Shown: positions 29,295 through 39,660 of the stretch, in pieces
Numbering within the stretch: the stretch's first letter is position 1
Layout: the number at the start of each line of letters is the position of its first letter
Assembly (NCBI RefSeq): GCF_000744455.1
Contig: NZ_JQLY01000001.1
Location: forward strand, 992,001-1,056,000
Direction of reading: 5' to 3'
Origin: Methanobacterium sp. SMA-27
GTDB taxonomy: Archaea > Methanobacteriota > Methanobacteria > Methanobacteriales > Methanobacteriaceae
Length of the DNA stretch: 64,000 nt
The notes under the pieces: generated by a model
Seen by the model: the letters and a program-made list of their open reading frames with translations, nothing else
Database searches by the model: none
Told to the model about the DNA's origin: nothing
Translations under genes and position numbers: made by a program

Positions 29295-31268
29295 ATGACC
29301 GAAGAATATAAAAGACCTGATCCTGATGAGCTTCTAAAGAGAATAAAAGAAGAAGAAAAGGTTAAAGAACGTAAAAAAGGTTATTTAAAGATATTTTTGG
29401 GATACGTTGCAGGGGTTGGTAAAACATACCGAATGCTCTCTGAAGCACGTTTCATGAAAGAGAATGGGCAAGATGTGGTTGTTGGTCTTGTTGAAACACA
29501 TGGAAGGATTGAAACTGAAGAACTTCTGAAAGGGTTGAAGATTTTACCCCGAAAAAAGATAGAATACGGTGGTATTTCACTTAAGGAACTTGATGTTAGT
29601 GGAATATTGGAAAGAAATCCTAAATTTGTGATGGTAGATGAACTAGCCCACACCAATGTACCAGGTTCAATGCATACCAAAAGATATCATGACGTTGAAG
29701 AAATACTGGATGCCGGTATAAACGTTTACACAACCTTAAATGTACAGCATATAGAAAGTTTGAAGGATATTATTTTTCAGATAACCAGGGTTGAAGTAAG
29801 GGAAACTGTTCCAGATAGGGTAGTTGATATTGCAGATAAAATAGAAATTGTAGATCTACCAACAGAAGAACTACTTCAAAGATTAGAAGAAGGAAAAGTT
29901 TACATACCCGAAAAAGTGCAACAAGCAGTCTTAAAATTCTTTAAAGAAAGAAATTTAGTGGCACTTAGAGAGTTAGGGCTTAGATATGCTACAAGATGGG
30001 TTGATTATAATATGAAACAGCGTCTTGAGAAAGATGGCGTTTCAGGACCTTGGGATGCCAGTACCACAATTATGGTCTGTATAAATTCCAGAACTTCATC
30101 AGAAAACATGATACGCCTGGCTCATAGATATGCCGACAATTTTAATTCAGAATGGCTCGGAGTATATGTAGAGCCTTCTTATAAATTTAAAATGGGATAT
30201 GAGGAAAGTTTACAGCTTGAAAAAAATCTTCAACTAGCTGAAGAACTTGGGGGCAAAGTTTTTAGATTGACTGGTATTAACATAGCCGAAGAAATTGTTT
30301 CATTTGCTAAATCAAAAAACATCAGCTTAATTATTATAGGCCATTCAGAAAGGTCTCGTATCGAAGCATGGGTACGTGGATCGGTTGTTAATGAAATTAT
30401 TAGGAAAGGTAGTCCAATTCAGGTTCTTGTCATTGGGGGAGAAGGCCGTGAGAATGGATATCATGTCCAAAAAATAGATAGACGAGATTATTTGGACTTT
30501 AAAAGTTATTTGAAACCTTTTACTGTAAGTTTTTTAAGCATAATTATCACAACTGTTATATGCTTTTTTTTAAGTCCATTTTTAGAAGCGATTAATATTC
30601 CAATGATATTTATAATTCCTATAGTTGTCAGCGGTTTGATTGCTGGACGAAAGGGAGGTATCCTAGCATCTTTGATGGCAGTAGCATTCTTTGACTTTTT
30701 CTTTATCCCACCATATTTAACTTTTAGTGTTGCGGATTTACGTTTCATACCCACTTTTGCTGTGCTATTTATAGTGGGTGTTATAATCAGTTTCCTTGGA
30801 GATACCGTAAAAAAACAGGTCGAAAATACAAGGCAGCGAGAGGAGTTTATAGCGTCATTATATGATTTTAGTAGAGATTTGTTGGTTTCTCAGAATTTAG
30901 ACGATTTTTTAAATAGAATTACCAATTATATATGGGAATTATTCAGTTATGATGTTGTAATGATCATTCCTGATGATAATAATAATCTAAAAGTGGCATC
31001 ACGTAAAGGGGATAACATTAAGTTTGATGATGACGATCTGGGGGTGGCTAATTGGGTTTTTGAGCATGATAAATCTGCTGGATATGGTACAAGTACATTA
31101 GCATCTTCGAAATGGTATTACCTACCATTAAATGCTCATGATTTAAAATTAGGTGTTTTAGGAGTTGCACCATATGAATCAGATATTACAAATGAACAGA
31201 AACATCTTCTTGAAGCATACACTAGTATTGTTTCAGTAGCATTGGCAAATTATTTAAAAATAATTTAA
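29295..31268 (+). CDS. KdpD-like sensor lacking the histidine kinase domain
   Basis: A 657-residue protein with the N-terminal part of KdpD. Residues 30-240 are the KdpD domain with a Walker A GYVAGVGKT (37-45) and the DELAHTNVPGS motif. A UspA-like domain follows (about 250-375, ending IIIGHSERSR), then four membrane helices (DUF4118, about 400-510) and a GAF-like domain to the C-terminus. There is no HisKA or HATPase module and no KdpE gene nearby, whereas a full KdpD has about 890 residues. It probably senses K+ or turgor and acts directly on the pump or on another regulator. Truncated KdpD forms are also known in cyanobacteria. The gene is 78 bp downstream of kdpC, so probably in the operon. 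Confidence 0.88.
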   Translation: MTEEYKRPDPDELLKRIKEEEKVKERKKGYLKIFLGYVAGVGKTYRMLSEARFMKENGQDVVVGLVETHGRIETEELLKGLKILPRKKIEYGGISLKELDVSGILERNPKFVMVDELAHTNVPGSMHTKRYHDVEEILDAGINVYTTLNVQHIESLKDIIFQITRVEVRETVPDRVVDIADKIEIVDLPTEELLQRLEEGKVYIPEKVQQAVLKFFKERNLVALRELGLRYATRWVDYNMKQRLEKDGVSGPWDASTTIMVCINSRTSSENMIRLAHRYADNFNSEWLGVYVEPSYKFKMGYEESLQLEKNLQLAEELGGKVFRLTGINIAEEIVSFAKSKNISLIIIGHSERSRIEAWVRGSVVNEIIRKGSPIQVLVIGGEGRENGYHVQKIDRRDYLDFKSYLKPFTVSFLSIIITTVICFFLSPFLEAINIPMIFIIPIVVSGLIAGRKGGILASLMAVAFFDFFFIPPYLTFSVADLRFIPTFAVLFIVGVIISFLGDTVKKQVENTRQREEFIASLYDFSRDLLVSQNLDDFLNRITNYIWELFSYDVVMIIPDDNNNLKVASRKGDNIKFDDDDLGVANWVFEHDKSAGYGTSTLASSKWYYLPLNAHDLKLGVLGVAPYESDITNEQKHLLEAYTSIVSVALANYLKII

Positions 31269-31313
31269 TCATATTTGTTCAGAAATTTATACAATTGGGT
31301 CATAACAATTTTT

Positions 31314-31703
31314 TCAGCATCCATGAGTTCTTGAAATTCCTGTTCTAATCTGTTTTGGTGGTTCATTAAGTAATTTCAATAATATAAGAGCGCTGTTATG
31401 CTTTTTATCTTCGTTTGAATGTACTAGTGTGACTGTTTTGTTAAATTTTGTTAGAATTTTTAATTCCTTGATGACTTTCTTATTATTATGTAATTCTTTT
31501 AAATATTTTTCTTGAAATTCATTCCATTTAGATGGATTGTTTTTAAACCAACTGTTAAGTTCCTTGCTAGGTGCTATATCTTTAATCCATAGATTTATTC
31601 CCATTTTTTCTTTGGATATTCTATTGGGCCACTCATTGTCAATTAATATTCTAAAACCATCACGGTTTTCTGCAGTTTCATAGATTGTTTTGATTTTTAA
31701 CAT
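31314..31703 (-). CDS. DUF488 family protein
   Basis: A 129-residue soluble protein of the DUF488 family. Family marks are DGFRILIDNEWPNRISKEK, LWIKDIAPSKELNSWF, and VTLVHSNEDKKHNSALILLKLL. In most members the WPRG motif has an Arg-Gly pair; here it reads WPNRI, a change in a conserved spot. The biochemical role of the family is unknown. A single-gene unit convergent with the kdp operon. Confidence 0.78.
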   Translation of the reverse strand: MLKIKTIYETAENRDGFRILIDNEWPNRISKEKMGINLWIKDIAPSKELNSWFKNNPSKWNEFQEKYLKELHNNKKVIKELKILTKFNKTVTLVHSNEDKKHNSALILLKLLNEPPKQIRTGISRTHGC

Positions 31704-32113
31704 TGTTTTTGATATTATGTTTTTATTAGAATTAGAATTTTTTTATTTTTTTAATTTACCAGTTTACTTAATTTTTGTTTTTAGAATGATATGTCAAATT
31801 ACATGTTCAGATTAAAATCTTCTAAAGTTCATTATTAAAAATGATAAATTGTATATAGGATGTACAACAATTACAATAATAGAGCAGGGAAATCTCGCTT
31901 TATATTAGTTTTATAAAAATGTGTATCGATTATTTTTTGAAGAAAAAGTATATATCCCTGCTCGCCTCCGATTTATAAATAAAAAATTTTACAGAGAGAA
32001 TTATAAGAACTATAGGCCATATATCTCTCATTTTCATTATAATTTCATTTCTAATTTGTACAAAATATCGGATGGTCTATGTTGTTACTTATATATTACT
32101 TAAACAGAAATAG
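31704..32113. other. intergenic
   Basis: About 410 bp. A 60-codon open frame at 31921-32103 lacks a ribosome site and has unusual composition, so it is not called. A TATA-like run near 31900-31915 may serve the next small gene. Confidence 0.4.
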
Positions 32114-32278
32114 ATGGTGAATAAATTGATAGAATCAAGAATGGATATTAAATCAAGGATAAAAAACTTGGAAATGATCTACAAAAAGCATCAATTACTT
32201 ACTGACTCTGATCTTTCTATAGTTGAAAAACGACTGGAAGAATTAAAAGTTGAATTAAGATGCAGTAGATATAGATGA
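32114..32278 (+). CDS. small coiled-coil protein
   Basis: A 54-codon frame beginning ATGGTG; an alternative TTG at 32126 is preceded by GGTGAAT and gives 50 residues. The product is hydrophilic with regular heptad-like spacing (SRIKNLEMIYKKHQLL...IVEKRLEELKVEL) and one Cys near the end. No family is recognised. Composition and the ribosome site favour a real gene, but support is modest. Confidence 0.4.
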   Translation: MVNKLIESRMDIKSRIKNLEMIYKKHQLLTDSDLSIVEKRLEELKVELRCSRYR

Positions 32279-32357
32279 ATTACATAATAAGACTTTTTTT
32301 TATTCAAATTGATGTATATAAAAATTGATCGGATAAAAATGAATTAGGTTTAATTGT

Positions 32358-33560
32358 TTAATTTTTAGATTTATTCCTTTTAATGTATAATTTGGATAAT
32401 GGTAAAGCAGTTAAACCGTGCGCAACCACACTGAAAAATACAGTAACAAATACTGCTAAAATAAATGTATCTTGCCCGGGGAAATTGCCCAATCTTTCTA
32501 AAGCAATAAGGGCTAGAACTATTGAGGCCAGTCCTCGTGGACCAAACCAACCCATAAATAAAACAGAATCCCAACTTACGTGAGTACCTATCAGAGATAT
32601 GGCCACAGGTAACATGCGTATAACAGTCAAACTCAAAATTGCATAGATAATAATCTGCCAACTAATAAACGGAATCAAACCTGCAAGTATAATCCCTAAT
32701 AGGAAGAAAACTGTAAGATTTAAAAATTGACCTTCAGCTTCAGCAAAATCCATCATAACTTTCCCTGCATCCCTTGTAATATATCCCGTTGCTAAACCAC
32801 CAACAAATGCAGCAATAAAACCACTACCTCCAATCTCATCGGCTATAATAAATGAAAGAACGGCTAAAACAAGAAATGCAATTCTCTGATACTCTGGAGT
32901 GATCCATCCTTTGTCTCGGGATTTGATGACGATTGCAGACCCGATCAATCCTACCGATATACCCACCAGCGCACCTAAACCTATCTGTTCGAGTGCTGTC
33001 TGAATGAAATATCCTGTTGGAGAAAATGATTCTTCTGCTAAACCTATTGCAATAAATACTAGCAAAAAGGGCACAGATAATCCATCGTTTAATCCGCTTT
33101 CAACTTCTAGTGTTTCACGAATTCTACTGGGTATAGCTTTATTATTTACTACAATCTGTCCTAAAGCAGCATCAGTAGGTGCTAAAACAACACCTATTAT
33201 TGCTGCTTCCCAAAAAGTAAGATTGGTGAATATTAAAATAGCCGAAGTAATTCCAAGAACTATGGTTAAAATGAGTCCAATACTCAGTAATCTCGTAGTT
33301 AAACTGTTTAATTTAATATCACCCAAATTAACACGTGATGCATCTGTGAAAAGTACCAGTACCAGAGCTATTTCTGCTATCAATAATACTATTGTAGATA
33401 CTGGAGGTTTTGTAACGTCAATATAACCTGTAACAAGCCAACCAACCAAGATTCCTGCAAAAATGAATATCATCTGAGCGCTGATTGGGAGTTTATCAAT
33501 TTTACTGGAGATTACAGCAACAATAAAAACCAGTATTAGAAAGAATAATAGTTCAATCAT
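32358..33560 (-). CDS. NhaP-type Na+/H+ antiporter (CPA1)
   Basis: A 400-residue, 12-helix cation/proton antiporter. CPA1 marks are VLFTDASRVNL in helix 3 region, the APTDAALG motif in the unwound helix 4, and EVESGLNDGLSVP in helix 5, with acidic residues that carry ions. There is no long cytosolic C-terminal domain, so it is a short NhaP/NhaG-like type. It exports Na+ (or K+) in exchange for protons; in methanogens this links to the Na+ gradient. The frame is intact; a small membrane gene lies upstream on the same strand. Confidence 0.9.
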   Translation of the reverse strand: MIELLFFLILVFIVAVISSKIDKLPISAQMIFIFAGILVGWLVTGYIDVTKPPVSTIVLLIAEIALVLVLFTDASRVNLGDIKLNSLTTRLLSIGLILTIVLGITSAILIFTNLTFWEAAIIGVVLAPTDAALGQIVVNNKAIPSRIRETLEVESGLNDGLSVPFLLVFIAIGLAEESFSPTGYFIQTALEQIGLGALVGISVGLIGSAIVIKSRDKGWITPEYQRIAFLVLAVLSFIIADEIGGSGFIAAFVGGLATGYITRDAGKVMMDFAEAEGQFLNLTVFFLLGIILAGLIPFISWQIIIYAILSLTVIRMLPVAISLIGTHVSWDSVLFMGWFGPRGLASIVLALIALERLGNFPGQDTFILAVFVTVFFSVVAHGLTALPLSKLYIKRNKSKN

Positions 33561-33643
33561 AATTCTCCAGTTAAACTATTATCTTTCTTGGATAAAAATA
33601 TTTCTTTATTTTAATCAGCAAAGAGTTGGTAACTCCAACTATA

Positions 33644-33895
33644 TTATTTTTTAAGTGCTTCTATTAGTAGGGCAAATATTATAACCAAATATCCTAACGA
33701 TCTGAATGTAATTATTAATATATTAGTACTTGTACTGCCCAAGAGTATTGCCAGTTGTGAAAAAGCAAAAAGTGCGAATGCAAGGGCGATATATAAAGCT
33801 AAAAGATATTTTTTAATTTTGAAAACCCAAAGCCCTAATATAACAATTATTAAAGAGAAAATTAAGTTCATTGTAGTTGTAACGTCAAATACCAT
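33644..33895 (-). CDS. small three-helix membrane protein
   Basis: An 83-residue protein almost wholly hydrophobic, with three predicted membrane helices and short basic loops (KIKKYLL). It starts at ATG 33895 after GGAGGTAAT, a strong ribosome site. No known family. It is 83 bp upstream of the antiporter on the same strand and may be co-transcribed. Confidence 0.6.
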   Translation of the reverse strand: MVFDVTTTMNLIFSLIIVILGLWVFKIKKYLLALYIALAFALFAFSQLAILLGSTSTNILIITFRSLGYLVIIFALLIEALKK

Positions 33896-34085
33896 TAAAT
33901 TACCTCCTATTTAATATTTATAATATTATACTTCGAGGTTTATTATCTTAACAAACCATTACAAGAAAAGAAAATTTTCTTATGAAACTGGAAAAAAGAT
34001 TGGACTAAATATTATTCTAAGTATATTCCAGAATAATAATAAATAATATGAATAAATTGAGGTTTAAAAAAAGAATAATATAGGT

Positions 34086-34346
34086 TTATTTAATATCATC
34101 TATAATGGAGTTATAATATTCTTTTAAAATCTTTGGGCATTCAGGACATTCTTCCATTGAACGATTCAATGATAAATCAATTTCCCTATTTTTCCTTTGA
34201 ATTTCAACATTTGTTACATATTCGTGTTCTAAAAATTTCTCTTTAATTAGATCCAACTTATCAGAAGGTATAGTCACATCAGAAATTAATATAGTAGACT
34301 TGTCTTGTCCAGTATGTCCAACAATATGTCCAATAAATTCTACCAT
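34086..34346 (-). CDS. hypothetical small soluble protein
   Basis: An 86-residue soluble protein with an alpha/beta pattern; I do not recognise the family. A CPECP segment near the C-terminus (residues 67-71) is a possible metal-binding pair. The ATG at 34346 follows GGTGAT. A single-gene unit. Confidence 0.55.
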   Translation of the reverse strand: MVEFIGHIVGHTGQDKSTILISDVTIPSDKLDLIKEKFLEHEYVTNVEIQRKNREIDLSLNRSMEECPECPKILKEYYNSIIDDIK

Positions 34347-34535
34347 TTTTTATCACCATTATTATATATTGTCATCTAAATTTAAATAATTTTTCTTTGA
34401 ACTTAAATAGAATATCATAAGGGCCAAATTAGCTTATAAACACATTAAAATTGAATTTAAAACAATAAAAAAAAAATAGTGTTAAAATTTACTCTATCCT
34501 TATTCACCCTTTGGGTTGATTTAATGTGAAGTAAT

Positions 34536-34585
34536 CCCAGAATGTTTATAGTGTAGTTTAATATTATTATAATCAATATTCTGGG
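34536..34585 (-). terminator. inverted repeat after cysK
   Basis: CCCAGAAT at 34536-34543 is inverted as ATTCTGGG at 34578-34585, with an AT-rich loop of 34 bases. It lies just after the cysK stop (25 bp), so it may stabilise the 3' end of the transcript. A protein-binding site is the alternative. Confidence 0.35.
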
Positions 34586-34609
34586 AAAATTATTTGGTTC
34601 TAATTATTT

Positions 34610-35596
34610 TTAGATATTGGAATCTAATAATTCTGCTGTTTTGAATATTTCTTCAAAAACCCAGTTCATACTAAGGTACCTCTCTCCTGTGTCGGGTAGG
34701 ATTACAACTATGAGTTTTCCTTTGTTTTCTTCTTTTTTGGCAAGTTGAAGTCCTGCATAGGTTGCTGCGCCTGAGGATATTCCTGCAAGTATTCCTTCTT
34801 CTCTTGCAAGTGCTAAAAGAGTTTTTGCTGCATTGTCATCTGAAACCTGTATAATTTCATCTATAACTTTTGTATCAAGCACATCAGGCACAAACCCCGG
34901 TCCTATACCCTGTATTTTATGAGGTCCAGGTTTTCCTCCAGACAGCACAGGGGATGTAGCAGGTTCAACAGCTACAGCTTTAACTGCAGGTTTAAGTTCT
35001 TTAAGCGCATGACCCACACCTGTTATTGTACCGCCTGTTCCAACTCCTGAAACTAATATGTCTACCTTTCCTTCTGTATCTCTCCATATTTCCTGTGCAG
35101 TAGTTTCCCCATGTATCTTAGGATTGGCCTGATTTTTAAATTGTTGTGGCATCACAGCATTTGGCATTTCAGTTACAAGATCGTCTGCTCTTGCAATGGC
35201 TCCTTTCATTCCATCAGCACCTGGTGTTAATACAATCTCTGCTCCGAGCAGAGTCAGTAGTTTTCTACGTTCAATTGACATTGTATCGGGCATGGTCAGG
35301 ATAAGTCTGTATCCTCTTTGTGCTGCAACAAATGCAAGGCCAATTCCTGTGTTTCCACTTGTAGGTTCGATGAGTATACTATCTTTAGTAATTACTCCGG
35401 CTTCTTCGCCTGCTTCTATCATTGCAACTCCAATTCTGTCCTTAACACTTGATAGGGGGTTGAATGATTCAAGTTTAACCACAACATCAGCTTTTGAGTC
35501 TTTTGTTATTTTATTTAACCTTACTAGGGGAGTGTTCCCAATTGTTTCTGTAATGTTGTTTGAAATGCCCCTTTTTAATTCGGGTATTTTAACCAT
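34610..35596 (-). CDS. cysK: cysteine synthase (O-acetylserine sulfhydrylase)
   Basis: A 328-residue PLP enzyme that makes cysteine from O-acetylserine and sulfide. K52 in [10 protein letters not shown] binds PLP, followed by [16 protein letters not shown] and the GTGGTITG phosphate loop; the C-terminal SSGAATYAG is also conserved. Length is normal. Some archaeal homologues use O-phosphoserine, but the sequence is of the general CysK/CysM type and no Ser acetyltransferase gene is adjacent, so the donor is not certain. It stands alone. Base composition is slightly more GC-rich than neighbours, possibly a sign of transfer, but this is only an impression. Confidence 0.93.
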   Translation of the reverse strand: MVKIPELKRGISNNITETIGNTPLVRLNKITKDSKADVVVKLESFNPLSSVKDRIGVAMIEAGEEAGVITKDSILIEPTSGNTGIGLAFVAAQRGYRLILTMPDTMSIERRKLLTLLGAEIVLTPGADGMKGAIARADDLVTEMPNAVMPQQFKNQANPKIHGETTAQEIWRDTEGKVDILVSGVGTGGTITGVGHALKELKPAVKAVAVEPATSPVLSGGKPGPHKIQGIGPGFVPDVLDTKVIDEIIQVSDDNAAKTLLALAREEGILAGISSGAATYAGLQLAKKEENKGKLIVVILPDTGERYLSMNWVFEEIFKTAELLDSNI

Positions 35597-35924
35597 TTTT
35601 CCACTTCCTATAAAAAAAATTAAAAATGTTTTAACTATACTTATATTGTTTATTGTTACTTAATAAAATTTCGTTTTAAACCATAAAAACCATTAATACG
35701 AGTTTATTACTATTAAAATCTAGTTTAACTTTTTCATCCTGAAATTAATAGAATATTAAAATAGTTAAAACAATATAAACAACTATTGGGTATTAAATAT
35801 TTTTCAGACAGATCAAAAAAAGATAATTAGGTTAGAATTTTTTATTCCAATAAGTACTATGACTAATACTACTATTGACTATACTAATTTTTGAATCCAT
35901 TGGGATGCCATAAATTCCTTTTGG
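35597..35924. other. intergenic, nothing recognised
   Basis: About 330 bp upstream of cysK, AT-rich, with the cysK promoter presumably near its left end. No other structure seen. Confidence 0.4.
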
Positions 35925-36467
35925 CTATTTTTTATATGATTTTGGATAGGGGATAAATAATGGTACTTTTCTCTTGTATGAGAGGTATTTTTTCCCGAAT
36001 TTTTGGGATAATTGATTTTCTTCTGATTTTGCTGTGAAATAGAATAAAAACAGGAATAAAACAGAACTAATTAAAATGAATGTGAATGGTAAAACCAAGA
36101 ACCATCCCAAGATCAAAATGGTAGCTCCAAAATACATAGGATTACGTGTGTATCCATAAATTCCTGTAGTAACCAATTCATCTTCGTTTTCATATCCCGA
36201 TGCAGAATATGTTAATTTCAAATCTTTAATACCTTTATATATGGTCCATACTGCTGATATTATTAAAATTATCCCGATTACTATTCCATAAGGATAAATA
36301 AATGACAAATACCATGGTAGGTGAAGTAACAATGTAATTCCTATAGGGATCAATATAAATAAAACTAAAAATGTTAACACAAGTTTAATAAACGGTATAA
36401 ATGATCGGCTTTTACGTTTTTCAACCTTCTCCTTTGCATCTTCTTTATCGCTTCTTATAACAATCAT
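35925..36467 (-). CDS. isoprenylcysteine carboxyl methyltransferase-like membrane protein
   Basis: A 180-residue membrane protein of the ICMT/phospholipid methyltransferase type. A C-terminal motif GIYGYTRNPMYFG, followed by two helices and KSEENQLSQKFGKKYLSYKRKVPLFIP, binds SAM in this family. An N-terminal charged tail precedes four helices. The substrate is unknown; lipids or small thiols are possible. A paralogue lies at 57136-57639 with the same architecture. Start is ATG 36467. Confidence 0.8.
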   Translation of the reverse strand: MIVIRSDKEDAKEKVEKRKSRSFIPFIKLVLTFLVLFILIPIGITLLLHLPWYLSFIYPYGIVIGIILIISAVWTIYKGIKDLKLTYSASGYENEDELVTTGIYGYTRNPMYFGATILILGWFLVLPFTFILISSVLFLFLFYFTAKSEENQLSQKFGKKYLSYKRKVPLFIPYPKSYKK

Positions 36468-36586
36468 ATTTAAGCACCGTTATTGAATTAACTCTTTAAC
36501 TATTATTCATAATCCTTTATTAATCTATTTTTCTGTAAACCTAAATACAAATTCAAATCGAGTTGAACACAAATAATCTTTCATAT

Positions 36587-36632
36587 AAAATTATTAGTAC
36601 CTCACATAATATTAGATAAAAATTATTAGTAC
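36587..36632. promoter_or_regulatory. 14-bp direct repeats upstream of copA
   Basis: AAAATTATTAGTAC occurs at 36587-36600 and again at 36619-36632, 32 bp apart (about three helical turns). The second copy ends 46 bases before the copA start. The core TATTAGTA recurs in the palindrome after copA at 39267-39284. A metal-responsive or other regulator binding site is likely but unproven. Confidence 0.45.
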
Positions 36633-36678
36633 AAGAAAAACAAATAACATGTTACGTTAACAATTATGGGGAAAATAA

Positions 36679-39120
36679 ATGGCAGAAAAATCCAAAAAAA
36701 AGGCAGAGATCAAAGTTTCTGGAATGAGTTGTGCATCGTGTGCATTAAATGTTGAAAAATCATTGAAAGGTCTTGAGGGAGTAGATGAAGCTAATGTTAA
36801 CATTGGTACAGAAAAGGCAACTGTTGAATATGATCCTGAAAAATTGAAACTTGCTAAATTGGAAAATGCAGTAGAAGAAGCAGGATATGGAGTAGTGAAT
36901 GAAAAGGTTGTACTTAAAATTGGTGGAATGACATGTGTTATGTGTGTAAAGGCCATAGAAGATGTGTTAGGTAAACTTGATGGAATTAGCAATGTAACTG
37001 TTAATCTCACATCTGAAAAAGCATATGTTACATATAATCCTATAATGGTTTCCATAACAGATATGAAAAATGCAATTGAGGATCTGGGCTATCAATATCT
37101 GGGAATTGAAGGTAAAGAGTCCGAAAATCTTGAAGAAGAATTAAGGGAGAAAGATCTTAAAACTAAAAGAAAACGTATGATGGTTGCGTTTGGTTTTGGA
37201 ATTCCACTGGGAATTTTAACCTTTGTTACATGGCCACTCCCAATTTCCTTCTCACTATTCAGTTTATTGGTATCAATAATACCCTTTATCTATGTAAGTT
37301 ATCCAATATTCTCTGCTGGTTTCCGTTCATTAAAGAACAGACATTTGGATATGGATGTTATGTATTCTATGGGTGTGGGAGTTGCCTATGGTGCAAGTGT
37401 TTTAGGCACATTTAGTATTGTGTTAAATCCACAATTCTTATTTTATGATACTGCACTTTTATTAGCAGGATTCCTGACATTAGGAAGATATTTAGAAACC
37501 AGAGCAAAGGGCAGAACTTCAACAGCAATAAAAAAACTTATTGGATTACAGGCAAAAACTGCTACTATTCTCCGAAATAATGAGGAAATTGAAATTCCAA
37601 TTGAAGATGTTCAAATGAATGATCTTGTAGTTGTTAAGCCTGGTGAAAAGATCCCCGCCGATGGTGAAGTGGTAAGTGGTGAAAGTTACGTTGATGAATC
37701 TGCCATTACCGGAGAACCAATTCCTGTCTTAAAAGAAGCGGGGAAATCTGTTGTAGGGGGAACAATAAATCAAAATGGAATAATAAGATTTAAAGCCATT
37801 AAAATAGGAAAGGATACTGTACTTTCTCAAATTATAAAACTGGTAGAAGATGCCCAGGGTTCAAAACCGGATGTTCAGAGAATAGCAGATACAGCTGTAA
37901 GTTATTTTATACCAACAGTACTGACAATAGCAGTTGCAGCCTTTCTATTCTGGTACTTTGTTTCTGGAACAACCCTTATATTTGCACTCACAGTTCTGAT
38001 TTCTATTCTGGTTGTTGCATGCCCATGTGCACTGGGACTGGCATCACCAACAGCGGTTACCGTTGGTATTGGTAGAGGGGCTGATTTTGGAATTTTGGTT
38101 AAAAATGGTGAAGCACTGGAAATATCAGAAAAACTTACCACCATACTATTTGACAAAACAGGAACGCTCACCAAGGGTAAACCCGAAGTTACAGATGTAT
38201 TTACCATGGGATTTGATAATAAAGAATTATTAAAATTCGCTGCCAGTGTTGAAAGAAATTCCCAACATCCGCTTGGAGAAGCATTGGTCAGGAAAGCAAA
38301 AGCAGAAAATTTAGAGTTGGTTGAAAGTCAGAATTTTGATACTGTTGGTGGAAAAGGAGTAGTAGCAACAGTTGAAGGTAAACGGGTACTTATAGGAAAT
38401 AAAGCTATGTTAAAAGGTAATGGATTCATGATATCTGATGAATATGATGAAAAAATATCTGAATTTGGAATTGCCGGTAAAACTGCAGTTTTAATTGGGA
38501 TTGATAACGAATTATCGGGTATAATTGCAATAGCAGATACTTTAAAGGAAAATGCCAGCGAAGCCATTGAAGGCCTTAGAAAAATGAACCTTAAAGTGGT
38601 TATGATAACGGGTGATAATGAAAAAACAGCCATGGCCATAGCAAAACAGGCTGGAATTCATGATGTAATTGCAGAGGTTTTACCCCAGGATAAATCTGAT
38701 GAAGTTAAAAGACTTCAAGATGCAGGAGAGGTTGTTGCATTTGTAGGTGATGGTATTAACGATGCACCAGCACTAGCCCAGGCAGATGTTGGAATTGCAA
38801 TAGGAAGCGGTACCGATGTGGCTATAGAAAGTGGTGAAATCGTTCTAATAAAAGATGACCTAAACGATGCTATTGCAAGTATACAATTGAGTAAAAAAGT
38901 TATGTCAAAGATAAAACAGAATTTATTCTGGGCATTTGCCTACAACGTTGTGCTAATACCGGTTGCAGCAGGAATATTATATCCCTTTTATGGTATCACA
39001 TTCAGGCCAGAATTTGCAGGTTTAGCAATGGCATTAAGTTCAGTTTCTGTATTAACCCTTTCATTACTCTTAAAAGGATATGTTCCTCCTGCAAAACAAA
39101 CAAAAACACCAGTGAATTGA
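36679..39120 (+). CDS. copA: copper-exporting P1B-type ATPase CopA
   Basis: An 813-residue heavy-metal pump. Two N-terminal HMA domains carry CASC (C18-C21, GMSCAS) and CVMC (C86-C89, GMTCVM). The membrane CPC motif is at 448-450, which marks Cu(I) or Ag(I) transport. D492 in DKTGTLTKG is phosphorylated, and TGDNEKTA and [14 protein letters not shown] complete the cytosolic core. Length is normal and the frame intact. The ATG is preceded by GGGG. Expected role is Cu+ efflux across the cell membrane. Two direct repeats upstream may be operators. No CopZ chaperone gene is adjacent. Confidence 0.95.
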   Translation: MAEKSKKKAEIKVSGMSCASCALNVEKSLKGLEGVDEANVNIGTEKATVEYDPEKLKLAKLENAVEEAGYGVVNEKVVLKIGGMTCVMCVKAIEDVLGKLDGISNVTVNLTSEKAYVTYNPIMVSITDMKNAIEDLGYQYLGIEGKESENLEEELREKDLKTKRKRMMVAFGFGIPLGILTFVTWPLPISFSLFSLLVSIIPFIYVSYPIFSAGFRSLKNRHLDMDVMYSMGVGVAYGASVLGTFSIVLNPQFLFYDTALLLAGFLTLGRYLETRAKGRTSTAIKKLIGLQAKTATILRNNEEIEIPIEDVQMNDLVVVKPGEKIPADGEVVSGESYVDESAITGEPIPVLKEAGKSVVGGTINQNGIIRFKAIKIGKDTVLSQIIKLVEDAQGSKPDVQRIADTAVSYFIPTVLTIAVAAFLFWYFVSGTTLIFALTVLISILVVACPCALGLASPTAVTVGIGRGADFGILVKNGEALEISEKLTTILFDKTGTLTKGKPEVTDVFTMGFDNKELLKFAASVERNSQHPLGEALVRKAKAENLELVESQNFDTVGGKGVVATVEGKRVLIGNKAMLKGNGFMISDEYDEKISEFGIAGKTAVLIGIDNELSGIIAIADTLKENASEAIEGLRKMNLKVVMITGDNEKTAMAIAKQAGIHDVIAEVLPQDKSDEVKRLQDAGEVVAFVGDGINDAPALAQADVGIAIGSGTDVAIESGEIVLIKDDLNDAIASIQLSKKVMSKIKQNLFWAFAYNVVLIPVAAGILYPFYGITFRPEFAGLAMALSSVSVLTLSLLLKGYVPPAKQTKTPVN

Positions 39121-39660
39121 ATTAATGAAATATTTATTAATTGAAAATATACACGATTTGTTTGTGATTTATATTTCATATTTTTCGTGGGCTTAAATTC
39201 ATTATACAAATATTTTTTTCCTAATCCACATCAAAAAAAATATAAATTAATGCTAATATATATAAGTACTAATATATATTAGTAAATTTAAGATGGGTTT
39301 TTATAGATAGAAAGGGCTATAAAACATTTTCCAGTAAAAATCTAATATTGAAAGATACCTTTAACTATCGAATGGAGCCTAATGGAAAAGATAATTAAAC
39401 AATTTAGGATATTTGACAATACCATGCAAATAGGTATGAATGATCATCTACAGGATTGATAGATATCTCAAAGGATGCTAAGGGAATTTTAGGACTTGGG
39501 ATATATTTTAAAAGTTATTCATGGATAACAGTTTAAATAAAAAAGATTTTTTATCCAAATATAATCTATATCGTATCAAAGGCATGTATTAATCATTAAT
39601 TTAACTGAAGTATGCTTAAAATCTTTGAATATAAATTATTAATTAAACGAAAACTTATGG
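39121..39660. other. intergenic with palindrome
   Basis: 540 bp without a secure gene. A 25-codon frame at 39382-39459 follows GGAG but has no recognisable features. The main structure is the palindrome at 39267-39284. Confidence 0.4.
39267..39284. promoter_or_regulatory. perfect 18-bp palindrome
   Basis: TACTAATATATATTAGTA equals its reverse complement. A second similar half-site (GCTAATATATAT) is just upstream at 39252. It lies between copA and a PadR gene, about 375 bp before the latter, and shares the TATTAGTA core with the repeats before copA. An operator is likely. Confidence 0.45.

Noticed and set aside
31921..32103. Plus-strand open frame of 60 codons
   Set aside because: No ribosome site, GTG start, and an odd aromatic-rich composition; codon use does not resemble the neighbours.
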